DNA of 60,418 nucleotides from Gemmataceae bacterium (lineage in GTDB: Bacteria; Planctomycetota; Planctomycetia; Gemmatales; Gemmataceae): NCBI GenBank assembly GCA_019748295.1, contig JAIEPT010000012.1:1-60418 (forward strand), read 5' to 3'. Positions within the stretch are counted from its first letter, which is position 1. Each line of letters starts with the position of its first letter. The notes under the pieces are model-generated. The model was not told the DNA's origin, searched no databases, and saw nothing but the letters and a program-made list of their open reading frames with translations. Of the stretch, positions 1 through 9,150 are shown in pieces. The translations under genes and the position numbers were made by a program.

Positions 1-66
1 GCGGGCGGTGAAAACGGAACGCCGGTGTCCACCGGCGCACCGCGTCACCGCTCGACTCTACCCTTG

Positions 67-226
67 AGGCGAGCGGCGCCTGCATTTCTCCCCTCTCCCT
101 CCGGGAGAGTCCGGGAGAGGGGCCGGGGGTGAGGGCGTGCGACGTGGCGCTGCGCGAGAAAAGTCACCCTCACCCCAACCCTCTCCCGGAGGGAGAGGGA
201 GGCAGACTATCTCCTGCCGCTCGCTT
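67..226. repeat. Repeat family A, full copy (A1)
   Basis: Imperfect palindromic intergenic element. It starts GGCGAGCGGCGCCTGCATTT, carries CCCTCTCCCTCCGGGAGAG hairpins and a GTGCGACGTGGCG core, and ends CTCCTGCCGCTCGC. Near-identical copies lie at 9151-9298 and 32046-32200. This copy truncates the 3' end of the broken YetF gene on the minus strand: its last readable codons run into the repeat. Confidence 0.85.
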
Positions 227-611
227 AGAAGCTCCTCCTTGGTGATCGACTCTTTCCGCATGTTGGCGAAGAGAAAGTTCCCATCGCGAATCAAGCACAA
301 CGGCGACGGCGCGAGCCATGGACGGAGGGCGGGAAATCGGAAGGCGATCTGGTCGAGCAGATAGCTCCAGGCAACGATCGTCCCGCATAGAAGGATCGCT
401 TCGGGCAGCGACTTGGTCCCCCGCCATGCCGTTTTGGGCCGCATCCGCGATGAGCACGACCACGAGCAGATCGCCGACGCTCAAGCTGCCCCCTTCGCGT
501 CGCAAAACGCGAAGCATGCAGAAAGGCGCGAGATAACATGACGCTGCCGCGAAGGATCAGTTCGAGCGGCGCGGCGTTGAAGGAGAACAAGTTCTGCCAA
601 TCGATACGCAT
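227..611 (-). pseudogene. DUF421/YetF-family membrane protein, frameshifted and truncated
   Basis: Read on the minus strand from the ATG at 611, three frames join into one YetF-like protein. The pieces are MRIDWQNLFSF..LELILRGSVM, then LRREGGSLSVGDLLVVVLIADAAQNGMAG, then KSLPEAILL..WSYLLDQIAFRFP..PLCLIRDGNFLFANMRKESITKEELL. The first shift lies near 535-540 (one extra T after the SVM codons) and the second at a run of five C near 420. Each is cured by removing one base. The C-terminal domain is missing because repeat A1 begins at 226. YetF proteins are membrane proteins with a cytoplasmic tail and unclear function. The family call rests on motif memory, but the order of the pieces is convincing. 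Confidence 0.75.
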
Positions 612-659
612 GAATCAAAGCCTCTGCGAAGACATCGGCTTCACGGCTCGAAAACAGGA

Positions 660-1187
660 ATGCGGATGACATTCATGCGCCAATCCTTGAATTCGGGCGC
701 CAGGTTGAGCGTGCCGATCGCCGAGGTCTCGGTTCTCTTTCCGGTCGCGGGGGGCAATTTCGTTTACCTGCGCGACGGCTATGGCCGATGGGCGGGATTC
801 CTGTGGGGATGGGTGGAATTCTGGACCATTCGGGCGGCATCCATCGCGGCTCTTTCGACTGCGTTCGTCGATGGGCTGCATCGCGTCGTTCAGAATCTTG
901 CGGGCGCCACCACGCCCTGGCTGTCGCCGACGATGCATGTCGGCCTGACCGCGAGCGTCATCGCGTTGCTGGCGGCCGTCAATTGTCGCGGCGTGCGCTG
1001 GGGCGGCGGCTTGCAACTCGTCGTCACCATCGCGAAGGTCGGCTCGCTCGTGTGCCTGATGGTGCTGCCGTTCGCGGTGGCGGGGTTTCGCGATCCGGAA
1101 GGGATTCGCGCCTCGCTGCTCGATCAATCGCCCTCAACCACGTTTTCCTGGAGCGGGCTAGTAGTAGGGGCGGCGTGGTTCGCATTG
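660..1187 (+). pseudogene. Amino-acid permease (APC family) fragment
   Basis: The translation contains VLFPVAGGNFVYLRDGYGRWAGFLWGWVEFW, close to the 'P.AGG.Y.YLR..FG...GFL.GW' signature after the second transmembrane helix of APC amino-acid permeases. Two more hydrophobic segments follow (MHVGLTASVIALLAAVN and LVVTIAKVGSLVCLMVLPFAVAGF). Only about 170 residues of an expected 430-500 are present. The N-terminal helices are absent, and the frame stops soon after about 1170, where a DUF433-like sequence begins in another frame. It looks like an internal remnant interrupted by the accessory segment to its right. The initiating ATG at 660 is probably fortuitous. Confidence 0.7.
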
Positions 1188-1531
1188 GTCAAACCCGCAT
1201 CACGTTGGATTTGATCGTCGAGAAGTATCGAAACGGCATGACTCCTGAGGATATGGTTCGTGCTTACATCGTCCTTCAATTGGCTGACGTCTACGCGGTC
1301 ATCGCCCATTACTTGCGTCACCAGGATGAGGTTGCAACGTATCTCGACCAGCGACATGCCGAGGCGAAGCGACTTCGCGAACAGATCGAATCGCAAACGC
1401 CGCCTCTGACGCGTGACGAGTTGGTTGCGCGTCAGCTGGTGTTTTTGGCGGAACACTGTCGAGTTGGTATCGTGGGAGACAAGAGGCTACCAGTATGCCA
1501 GAACGACCCTCATCCTACAAAGTTGAAGTAA
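1175..1531 (+). pseudogene. DUF433-domain protein, N-terminally truncated
   Basis: The frame GQTRITLDLIVEKYRNGMTPEDMVRAY..LQLADVYAVIAHYLRHQDEVATYLDQRHAEAKRLREQI matches the body of DUF433 proteins, which usually act as antitoxin partners of DUF5615 PIN-like proteins. The usual N-terminal strand before 'G.PRIxGTRI' is missing. The only in-frame start is a GTG at 1175, with no evident ribosome site. The C-terminal 35 residues do not resemble the family and overlap the next gene by 37 bases. A DUF5615 partner is not visible downstream. It is best read as a remnant joined to the permease fragment. Confidence 0.65.
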
Positions 1532-2367
1532 TTGACGCCATTTTCTCGGCGCGATGGGATTCTGCCAGCCAGTCTATAACCGATTCGCTTGTGACCTTGA
1601 GCGATGTTTCGGAGGGAATTCGGAAATACAATGCCGCCCACCCGGAGCAATCAAAGCCGATCAGCGATCGTAACCCGGCGAACTTCTTCAAAGACATCAT
1701 CCGCAAGCGTGCCAATCACATGTGGCCTGCGCGGATACTCGCTCTCGGCTACACGGGAAAGCAAGTTACAGGAAGAAATGCCTGTTTTAGATTTGTCCCG
1801 CTTAGGGATGGGCAAACCGAGCCATTTCCCTCGCACGTTCCAGACCCAACTGATGCGACGCCAAGGATCAAAATTTCAAGCGTCAGCATGCCACTGGCAT
1901 CTCGGCGTCTTGGAAGATCGGATGAATCATGGCTGATCCAAGTCGCCATAAGGTTGCACATTATCGACACGCACTTGGGGCTCTTTTCCCAGCGCAAAAT
2001 CATCCAAGTCGACCACCTGCAAACAGCCGTAAAACTTGGTCAAAATGAGATTGACGCGATCCTCTTGGCAACAGAAGAGGCTGGCGCCGGCCAATCGCCG
2101 AGGGAATCAATCGTTTGCTGCGAAGCGAAAAGCATGAACGAGCAAGTGATCGAAGAACAGATCATCGGTCATGTTGCTTCTGTGTTCCAGAGCCTTCCAG
2201 GCACATGGAATACAGCTATACCAATATGTGTCAAAACTATCGCGAGGTCCGCTATTCGGGTGTTGGAATTTGAGGCTGTTGAACGGGAGAATGCGGCGGA
2301 ACTGGTGCAGCTCACTCTCGTTAGCGACGCGATTTATGAGCTGGTCCCGCCGGTTCCCGGCATTTAG
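1495..2367 (+). CDS. Putative PD-(D/E)xK restriction endonuclease
   Basis: 290 residues, with a GAGG site 9 bases before the ATG. I do not recognise a named enzyme. The C-terminal half has a PD-(D/E)xK nuclease layout: an acidic residue in QNEIDAILLA (D187) is followed by a hydrophobic strand ending in E-A-K (IVCCEAKS, E210 and K212), then a helix with EEQIIGHVASVF. The N-terminal 100 residues may bind DNA. The gene is convergent with a DNA methyltransferase, with 72 bases between the stops, the usual layout of a type II restriction-modification pair. It sits in an accessory segment flanked by broken genes. It could instead be a nuclease of another defence type. Confidence 0.6.
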   Translation: MPERPSSYKVEVIDAIFSARWDSASQSITDSLVTLSDVSEGIRKYNAAHPEQSKPISDRNPANFFKDIIRKRANHMWPARILALGYTGKQVTGRNACFRFVPLRDGQTEPFPSHVPDPTDATPRIKISSVSMPLASRRLGRSDESWLIQVAIRLHIIDTHLGLFSQRKIIQVDHLQTAVKLGQNEIDAILLATEEAGAGQSPRESIVCCEAKSMNEQVIEEQIIGHVASVFQSLPGTWNTAIPICVKTIARSAIRVLEFEAVERENAAELVQLTLVSDAIYELVPPVPGI

Positions 2368-2439
2368 CATTCCGTTGCTTATAGTTCTTTTGTCGAGAAG
2401 GTCCTAAAAAGCAGTGATCTGACGGTCCTTGCGGGCAGA

Positions 2440-3744
2440 TCATGGGCCTGGCCAGCGTAGTATCACTACTTCCTCACGTAATTGTTCCTTAGTAGCAGTA
2501 GATAGGCGGGTACGGAAGAGGTCGATTCGGACAACTTCATATCCAAGGCCTTCGGCGAGTTCTGAGAGGATCTGACCAGTACGGATCATCACCCGAAGAT
2601 ATGAGGCTTGATCGCCGACAACGTAAGCCAGTTGAGCACCACGCCGGAGGAACGGTCGCAAGCTCGCCAAGTGGCGCTGCATACCTCCGAAATAGAGTTT
2701 TGTGACCCGTGCATACATGCGCTCGAATCCGGATGTTTTTCCAAGTTCGATTCGCCTTTCCTCAATCGCTTTGGCAATTCGTTGAATCTCGCTGTTCCCG
2801 GCGACCTTCAAGTCGTCGTCATCGATTGCAAATACGCCCCTGGTATTGGAGCGAATTAGCGACCGCTTGAGTGCTCGTAGGTCATCTTTGCTCTTGATCA
2901 AACCGAGGATGACTGATTCAAGCCTCGTTGTCCGTGTATAGTCTTTCTCATTGGGATAGGGAGGCGAGGTGATAACCGCGTCGATGGAGTTTGGTTGCAA
3001 GAACTTGCTGATGTCTCTTGCATCTCCGTTGTGGACGCAGCTGTGGACGGCAGCACTCTTCTCGACGATTCGGAGATCATCCGCCATTCGTCTCACTTCA
3101 CTGAGCCAAGGGGCGATAACGGCGGCGTCGTCTTTCTTTTTCCCAACGCCAACCTCTGGGCCGAAATGCAAGTTGCCGATTGGGCCAACTAGTGCCTTTG
3201 CCAGCGCAAGCCGAAGATGGTTCTTGTGTCGGCCTCGATACCGATCCAATGCCTCACGAAGCACAAGCGTCTTATGCATCGGCAACGGACTGATTGAATC
3301 GGTCAATATGAGTTTCAACAAGTCGTCCGGCAGCGTGCGCCGAGCCGATGCGGAGTGATTCATTGGCATCGGATCGTCTTCGATCCGATCCTCCGCGAGT
3401 TGCTCCCCAGCTTCATCGGCAATCCTTCGAGCTGCACGATAAAGCGAGTCTGCGTCTGCCGACCAATCAATCTTGGTTGAGCATGCCAATTGCGCCATTG
3501 CGTTCGCTTCGACGCCTACGCTCGGAATCCCGAGTTTCTTGCATTCTACCAGCGTAGTCCCGGTGCCGCAGAATGGGTCGAGAACAAGATCGCGATTGGT
3601 GGCGCCGAATTTTTGCAAATAGTCTCGCACCAGGTGGGGCGGGTAGGATAGCACGAAACGATACCACTCGTGGACAGGACGGTCGTCGTGTTGGAGTTTG
3701 TTGGCGTCGAAGTTCTTGATTGGCTTTGCCTTTGAGGCCAACAT
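2440..3744 (-). CDS. Site-specific DNA methyltransferase (SPPY type)
   Basis: 434 residues from the ATG at 3744, which has GGAG 7 bases upstream. The frame stays open to an ATG at 3861, but the extra 39 residues are polar and unlike the family. Motif I, the S-adenosylmethionine loop, is DPFCGTGT at residues 56-63. Motif IV is TSPPY at 259-263. SPPY with this motif order is typical of N4-cytosine and some N6-adenine methyltransferases. YVVGDQASYLR and VRIDLFRTRLSTATKEQLREEVVILRW form the C-terminal part. Probably protects host DNA from the nuclease at 1495-2367. The recognition sequence cannot be read from the gene. Confidence 0.85.
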   Translation of the reverse strand: MLASKAKPIKNFDANKLQHDDRPVHEWYRFVLSYPPHLVRDYLQKFGATNRDLVLDPFCGTGTTLVECKKLGIPSVGVEANAMAQLACSTKIDWSADADSLYRAARRIADEAGEQLAEDRIEDDPMPMNHSASARRTLPDDLLKLILTDSISPLPMHKTLVLREALDRYRGRHKNHLRLALAKALVGPIGNLHFGPEVGVGKKKDDAAVIAPWLSEVRRMADDLRIVEKSAAVHSCVHNGDARDISKFLQPNSIDAVITSPPYPNEKDYTRTTRLESVILGLIKSKDDLRALKRSLIRSNTRGVFAIDDDDLKVAGNSEIQRIAKAIEERRIELGKTSGFERMYARVTKLYFGGMQRHLASLRPFLRRGAQLAYVVGDQASYLRVMIRTGQILSELAEGLGYEVVRIDLFRTRLSTATKEQLREEVVILRWPGP

Positions 3745-4029
3745 CGTATCTCCAGCTGAGAAACAGCCCCGCGAACCATGTCTGCGAGGCTGAGATTGAT
3801 TTATCGCTGAACTGTTGTCAATGATCTTTCGAGACTTTTCGCTCGAACTCTTTCCGGCCACCCCGGTCTGGGCTACTCAGGACTCTCTTGATCGGTACGA
3901 CCCATCTCCGGACTGAATCAGGCACAAGCATCTTGTTTGTACCATACCGAACGAATCGTGTGCGTCTTGGCAATCATCGGCTCTTCTTTTTGATTTCTCG
4001 ACCCAGATCCGTTTAGGACGCGCCGCATG

Positions 4030-5697
4030 TCACTCGCTCTTCGCGGCGATGCGGATGGTGCGGAGGATGTCTTTGAAATCCTGCCGCCAGATTTGACGGC
4101 TCTCCCAGGTGCTGTCCATGCGGATCACGTAGGCGCGTTCGGGGTCCATCACGACGGCGATCAGGTAGTAGCGCTTCGGGTCTTCTTTGTTCACCAGCTT
4201 CAGTTCCGTGATCATGCCGCGACGGTCGCCGACGGCGTCGGCGATGGCCGCGTCGGAGCCGCCTTCTTCCATTGGGGCGAAGCGGTTGTCCTTGCTCTCT
4301 TCCTGTTTCTTGTCTTCCACATACTTGCGGGCGACAGCGAAGGTTTCCTTGAGGTCGGCTCCGCGGTCCATCGTGAAGACGAGGATCGATGCGTTCTTTC
4401 GGTTGTCTTTCTCCTTCGGGAATCGGCCGAAGAGGAACAGTTCGCCTCGCTCGTCCTCGTCCTTGGCGTCGTGCTTCTCCCAGATGCCGCTCGGCACTTT
4501 CATTTGGAAGGGGACTTTCACGGCGGCGAACGTATCGAGCTTTTGCGGCTGTTCGCGCCAACCTTGTCGCGTGGTGTCCAACGTGAAGCCGGCGGCTTCG
4601 CCTTCGATCTCGACCTTCGCCTGCTCCGCTTCTTCGAAACTGGGGGCGGCCACGAACAGCCAATAGCCGAAGCCGTGATGGCTGCACATGGTGCATTCGC
4701 CGTGGCGGAGGACGGAATTGAATTGGCCCTTGAAGCGGAACGACTGCGCTTCCTGGCCGCCCAAGGTGCTGGGTTTGGTCTTCGCGTCCAGTTCAAGGGC
4801 ATCGCCGAAGTGCGATTCGAGGCGGTCGATCGCTTCCTTCAGCAGCTCCGCATCGCGGGGTCTTTGGAAACCATAATCGCGCACGGCCACGGCGAACCAG
4901 ACGTCGGCCTTGGTGTGTTTGTACGCGACTCGAGCCATGAGTCGGGTGGTCAGCTCCTTTTCAGGAACCCACATATCCGTCGGCAACTTCAGCTTGAACG
5001 CCTTCTCGTCCTTGTTCTGGACGTTGCGGACCATGACCGCGAACGACCGCCCCGCCGCCTCATTTCCGCTTCCGTGCTCGCGGACATAGGGAACGAGCCA
5101 AAAGGCCGCGGCCCCGAGCGATCCCAGGAAGAGAACCAAGCCGACCGAAAGAGCCGTGTAGTGCTTCCATGTCCAGCGAGACTTGGTGACGATGGGGCGT
5201 GCCTGGACCAGCGATCCCGCTGACGCGGCTGCAAGGGCCAGGTCCGGAATGACGGCCCCAGAGCCAGTCGGAACGAACGACACCGAGTTCTCTTCGAGTA
5301 CGACATCGACTTCCGCAACCGGCCGCGCCGCCAGCGGCATCGCGGCGGGTGGGCCCTTGATGGGCATCGCCATCACGGGAGATGCGTTCGGGCCGTTGGT
5401 CGCTACGGCCCGGTTCGGCGGAAGGGGCGTTGCTCTTGCCGGACTTGCGGGCATCGGCACAACGACGTTCTTTCGCGTTGCCGGCAGAGGCGGAGCTTTG
5501 ACCGGCTGTGCAGGCAACGAGGGGGCTGATGGCTTTACGGGCGATGGTTTCGAAGCGGGAGCCGCCCCGGCCGCGCGAAACGAAAACGCATTGCCGCATT
5601 TGGGACACTTCAGGGCAGCCCCCGCCGCTTGCTGGATGTCGGCCGCGGTGAAGGCATGGCCGCAGATCGGATTGGGGCAGGGTAGGTTTTGCGACAT
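4030..5697 (-). CDS. Zinc-ribbon, single-pass membrane protein of unknown function
   Basis: 555 residues. The N-terminus holds two CxxC-like pairs (C7/C12 and C31/C34), a zinc ribbon of the MJ0042 type common at the start of planctomycete membrane proteins. Residues 45-170 are Pro/Ala-rich and probably unstructured. One transmembrane helix follows at about 180-203 (ALSVGLVLFLGSLGAAAFWLV). The remaining 350 residues are soluble, with repeated 'P..M.V.E..' strand motifs that suggest two related alpha/beta domains. The zinc ribbon would be cytoplasmic and the large domain extracytoplasmic. No catalytic motif is seen. Confidence 0.8.
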   Translation of the reverse strand: MSQNLPCPNPICGHAFTAADIQQAAGAALKCPKCGNAFSFRAAGAAPASKPSPVKPSAPSLPAQPVKAPPLPATRKNVVVPMPASPARATPLPPNRAVATNGPNASPVMAMPIKGPPAAMPLAARPVAEVDVVLEENSVSFVPTGSGAVIPDLALAAASAGSLVQARPIVTKSRWTWKHYTALSVGLVLFLGSLGAAAFWLVPYVREHGSGNEAAGRSFAVMVRNVQNKDEKAFKLKLPTDMWVPEKELTTRLMARVAYKHTKADVWFAVAVRDYGFQRPRDAELLKEAIDRLESHFGDALELDAKTKPSTLGGQEAQSFRFKGQFNSVLRHGECTMCSHHGFGYWLFVAAPSFEEAEQAKVEIEGEAAGFTLDTTRQGWREQPQKLDTFAAVKVPFQMKVPSGIWEKHDAKDEDERGELFLFGRFPKEKDNRKNASILVFTMDRGADLKETFAVARKYVEDKKQEESKDNRFAPMEEGGSDAAIADAVGDRRGMITELKLVNKEDPKRYYLIAVVMDPERAYVIRMDSTWESRQIWRQDFKDILRTIRIAAKSE

Positions 5698-5800
5698 CGG
5701 TTCGATTTCGTGGGGGCCGAGGGAGGAGAATCGGCTCGGTCCAATCCATTATCAGGCGGCCCGCCGCGAACTCAAGGGCCAGCCGCGATAAGATGTCGCC

Positions 5801-6568
5801 ATGGCTGCCGATCGGATCGTGCATGTGCATCTGTTGCCCGACCTCCTGCCTGCCGGGGCACTGAAGGGCGCCGTCGCAGTGGGCATCGATGTTTTGCGTG
5901 CCACGACGACGATCGTGGTCGCGCTCGCCTCCGGTTGCCGAGAGGTGCGGCCGTGTGCCCATGTCGAGGAAGCCCGGGCGTTGGCCGACTCGATGCGGCT
6001 GGGGCAGACGCTCTTGGGCGGGGAGCGAGGCGGCATCAAGCAGCCGGGATTCGACCTGGGCAACTCGCCGCGCGAATACTCGCAATCGATCTGCCAGGAC
6101 CGCACGCTCGTCTTCACGACTACCAACGGCACTCGCACGCTGGCGCGCATCGCCGAGGCGGAGCGGGCCGTGGTTGCCGCCTTCGTCAACTTCAGCGCCG
6201 TCTGCGAAGCATTGCGGCACGACGGTCGGCCATTGCATCTGGTCTGTTCCGGGATCGACGGGCAGCCGGCTTTGGAAGACACGCTCCTGGCGGGCGCCTT
6301 CGTCGATTGCCTGAGCGACACGTTCGAGATGCAGCTCAACGACAGCGCTCGCCTGGCCTGGGATTCCTTCGACAATCATGGCCGAGTGCTGCTGGGCGCC
6401 CTGGAAGTGTCGCAAGGCGGCCGGCATCTGCAGTCGATCGGCATGGGGGACGATCTCGCGGTCGCGGCCGAGGTGGACCGCTTCCACATCGTGCCCGAAG
6501 TGCGGCGCGACCCGTTGCGCATCGAGGTCGCATCCGTGGGGATTTCGAAGACCCATTGGCAAAAGTAA
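5801..6568 (+). CDS. comB: Probable 2-phosphosulfolactate phosphatase
   Basis: 255 residues. The sequence follows the ComB family: VHLLPDLLP at the start, AVGIDVLRATTTIVVALASGC with the metal-binding Asp, LGGERGG..GFDLGNSP, TTNGTRTL, and VCSGIDGQPALEDTLLAGAFVD. ComB removes phosphate from 2-phosphosulfolactate in coenzyme M synthesis. Homologues are frequent in planctomycetes, which are not known to use coenzyme M as methanogens do, so the true substrate here is open. It is divergent from the zinc-ribbon gene, with about 100 bases between starts. A palindromic repeat (6607-6668) lies just after the stop. Confidence 0.85.
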   Translation: MAADRIVHVHLLPDLLPAGALKGAVAVGIDVLRATTTIVVALASGCREVRPCAHVEEARALADSMRLGQTLLGGERGGIKQPGFDLGNSPREYSQSICQDRTLVFTTTNGTRTLARIAEAERAVVAAFVNFSAVCEALRHDGRPLHLVCSGIDGQPALEDTLLAGAFVDCLSDTFEMQLNDSARLAWDSFDNHGRVLLGALEVSQGGRHLQSIGMGDDLAVAAEVDRFHIVPEVRRDPLRIEVASVGISKTHWQK

Positions 6569-6606
6569 GCGACTGGCAGCGACTTCGAAGATGTTTCGAA
6601 ACCTTG

Positions 6607-6668
6607 TCTTCCGCTTGCGGCTTAGCGTTCGGAGAAAGCCCTGTTCTCGCTAAGCCGCAAGCGGAAAA
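6607..6668. repeat. Repeat family B, copy B1
   Basis: Inverted repeat: CTTCCGCTTGCGGCTTAGCG on the left and CGCTAAGCCGCAAGCGG on the right, separated by about 25 variable bases. It lies between comB and the convergent ImpE-like gene and could fold as a transcript-end hairpin for both. Other copies are at 10814, 40588, 47047 and 53842. Confidence 0.85.
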
Positions 6669-6704
6669 CCCGAACAAACGGCGCTGAGACCTTTTCTTAT
6701 GCGC

Positions 6705-7526
6705 TCACTTGCGGAAATCGATTCGGGCGATGCGGTTGATGCCCACCAACGAGATGCGGGCCGGATCGTCCGCGGAAACGAGACGCCAGGCGCGCAGGCC
6801 GCGGCCGATGGCGTATCCGCCCCGGCGTTCGAAACGGCTGCGGCGAAGTTGGCGCACTTCGGCCGACGAATCGTGCGCGGACCCCACATACGACGCGAAG
6901 AGGCGAACCATCGCTTGATCGCTGCTCCAGGTGCGAACGCGAGCGGGAATCCAAAGCACATCCTGAAAGCCGTGCGGCGGTTGAAGCTCGATCATGGCAA
7001 GGCTCGCGAACGGCACATCCGCGAGCGTCTGCTCGTGAACGCACACCACATGAGGTCCGGTCAGTTCGTCCGCGTCCCAAAGATCGCTGAACGCAACCTG
7101 CTTCTCGTCCGTCATCGTCGCGACGCCACGAACTCGCGGCGTCAGCAGACGGGCGTGGTCGAGCGACTGCTTCGCCTCGGCGAATTCCCCGGCAGCATGC
7201 TCGCGGATGGCTTGATCGAAGAACTGAGAGTACGCCGACAACGGTTCCGCCATCGACGAACGCGCCACATCGGCGCGCGGATCGGTCTGCCGGCGGACCC
7301 AATCCTTCACCCGCAAGAGCAGCGGCTCGAATTGCTGTTGGATGCCGCGATCCGGGAGAAGTTGCTCCACGGCTCGAAGTTCGGCAAGGGCGCCGTCGAA
7401 ATCTTCGAGGAAGCCCTTGAGTTCCATCGCCATGAAATGCTGGCCGGGATCATCGCTCGGCTCGGCGTCGAGCAGGGCCACCGCGTCGCGGAAGGCGGCC
7501 GATAGGAGCATCTCTTCCAGCGTCAT
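6705..7526 (-). CDS. ImpE/TagJ-like protein
   Basis: 273 residues. The N-terminal 100 residues are TPR-like helices (MLLSAAFRDAVALLDAEPSDDPGQHFMAMELKGFLEDFDGALAELRAVEQLLP). The C-terminal half matches ImpE: VAFSDLWDADELTGPHVVCVHEQTLADVPFASLAMIELQPPHGFQDVLWIPARV. ImpE/TagJ is an accessory protein of type VI secretion, where it binds the sheath protein TssB. No other type VI gene is in this window, so here it is an orphan and its role is unknown. Confidence 0.75.
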   Translation of the reverse strand: MTLEEMLLSAAFRDAVALLDAEPSDDPGQHFMAMELKGFLEDFDGALAELRAVEQLLPDRGIQQQFEPLLLRVKDWVRRQTDPRADVARSSMAEPLSAYSQFFDQAIREHAAGEFAEAKQSLDHARLLTPRVRGVATMTDEKQVAFSDLWDADELTGPHVVCVHEQTLADVPFASLAMIELQPPHGFQDVLWIPARVRTWSSDQAMVRLFASYVGSAHDSSAEVRQLRRSRFERRGGYAIGRGLRAWRLVSADDPARISLVGINRIARIDFRK

Positions 7527-7641
7527 GCCGTCCTCCGTGATGTCGCCGGATGCGCGGGTCCAGAAACTTCGAGAGCCGCGGGCGATGCTACATGGGTAGG
7601 CGCGCCGACGGCTCCTGAAAATGCTGGGCTGCTGGCAGCAC

Positions 7642-8913
7642 TTACGGCGCCGGGCTGAAGAGGATCACCTCGACCCGGGCAGCCGGCAGCGATTCGCCTT
7701 CGGGCTGTTGCGGCGGCTCGGCTCCGCAGCCGATCGGCTTGACCGCCCGCGACGACCACCAACCCATGCGATGCACTCCGTGTTGCGATCGCAGGTAGTC
7801 CGCCACCGCCTCGCTCTGCTTCTGCGTGAGCGTGACGGCGAAGTCGGCATTGTCCCCCGGAGCCGCCATGGCCGCAACGACTATTTCCGATCCGCTCGGT
7901 TTCGTCGCCGCCAGCCACTTGCCCGCATCGTCGAGCCGTTGCTTGCCCGACGTCGTGAGAATCGCCTTCCCAGGCTGGAAAAGCTGCTCGACGGCAAACA
8001 CCTTGCGGCTCCGATGGCTTTCCGGGCGAACCAGTTCCTTTTGCACATCGACAACGTAATCGCGCACCAGCGGGAGCGACTTGATGGCGTCGGCATTCTG
8101 CTTTACCGAGGCAACCATCCTCCGCACATCGGCCAGCGACTGCATGGCTTCGGCGTAGGCGCCGTCGTTCTTCACCAGCTTGCCGAGCGTGCCGTTGCCG
8201 CTGCGCACATCGCCGATGGCCCCCTTCATCTCGGCAAGGGCAGCGACCAGCTCGCGATGCAGCGTGTCGTCCTTCACGAGTTTGCCCAGCGTTCCTTCCC
8301 CCTTCTCGACGGCGCCCATCGCGACGTCGATTTTGCCGAGCACGGAATTCAGCCGAGTGGTCGCCTGGCGCAGATCGGAAGCGACCTCTTCCGCCGAACC
8401 CGCCCCCTTTCGGAAAGCCTGCAACGAAGCGTCGATGTCGCCGAGCATGGAGTTCAATTTGCCCGCCGATTGCGTCAATGCATCGATCAGCTCCGGCGTT
8501 TCCATCGCCGCGAGCGCGGCGCCATCCGTCACTGGATCCGCATCCGCGGAGCCGGGAACGAGGCGGATCGTTTTGTCGCCGACGAGTTGCGGCTGCTCGA
8601 TCTTGATGCGGGAATCGTGGCGGACGAGATGGCGAACCTTCCCGGCAATCCGCAACTTGAGGACGACTTTTTGGCCTGGTTCGCGTGGAGCGACGACCTC
8701 GACGACTTCGCCGACGTCGATCCCTTGCAGCCGAACGCGCGTCCCCGCTTGCACGCCGCCAATGTCGGCGAATGCCGTCTCGACATGGAACGCGTCGGCG
8801 CCGAGCCCCTTGCGGCTCTGCACCTGGTAGAAGGCGTAGCTGCCTGCCCCGGCGGCCGAAAGAACGGCGAGGCCAAGGATCAAGGCGCGACCGGCGGAAA
8901 GATGGCGTGACAC
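7642..8913 (-). CDS. MCE-domain protein with C-terminal OmpA-like domain
   Basis: 423 residues from a GTG at 8913 that has GGAGA 8 bases upstream. The frame is open to 9117, but the added residues do not look like a leader. A single transmembrane helix (LILGLAVLSAAGAGSYAFYQV) is followed by an MCE/MlaD domain at about 35-120 (FADIGGVQAGTRVRLQGIDVGEVVEV..LVGDKTIRLVPGS). Residues 130-300 form a long helical region with repeated 'GNGTLGKLVKxD' units. The last 120 residues resemble OmpA/MotB peptidoglycan-binding domains (FQPGKAILTTSGKQRLDDAGKWLA..TLTQKQSEAVADYLRSQ). It probably spans the periplasm in lipid transport. MlaE and MlaF partners are not next to it. Confidence 0.8.
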   Translation of the reverse strand: MSRHLSAGRALILGLAVLSAAGAGSYAFYQVQSRKGLGADAFHVETAFADIGGVQAGTRVRLQGIDVGEVVEVVAPREPGQKVVLKLRIAGKVRHLVRHDSRIKIEQPQLVGDKTIRLVPGSADADPVTDGAALAAMETPELIDALTQSAGKLNSMLGDIDASLQAFRKGAGSAEEVASDLRQATTRLNSVLGKIDVAMGAVEKGEGTLGKLVKDDTLHRELVAALAEMKGAIGDVRSGNGTLGKLVKNDGAYAEAMQSLADVRRMVASVKQNADAIKSLPLVRDYVVDVQKELVRPESHRSRKVFAVEQLFQPGKAILTTSGKQRLDDAGKWLAATKPSGSEIVVAAMAAPGDNADFAVTLTQKQSEAVADYLRSQHGVHRMGWWSSRAVKPIGCGAEPPQQPEGESLPAARVEVILFSPAP

Positions 8914-9150
8914 GAGAAGCGTCTCCGGGAGGAGCCGACCGTCTCCGCGAAGGCGAAAGACAAGCCTCCCCATTATAAGGGGCTTCGTTCTGGCCGAAAG
9001 ATTATTGCGATGAAGAAGCCATGAGAGCTGGTTCCACGTGGGCAATGGTGCAGACCGGACTGGGAAGCTCGCTGCGCGGACGACTGTTTCTTTCGTTCCG
9101 TCCGCCCTCGTTTCCAAAAATGTACTAACCTACCGTTAACGACCCTTTCA

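Noticed and set aside
7621..8910. Open frame of 429 codons on the plus strand
   Set aside because: Antisense to the MCE-OmpA gene and full of shadow composition.
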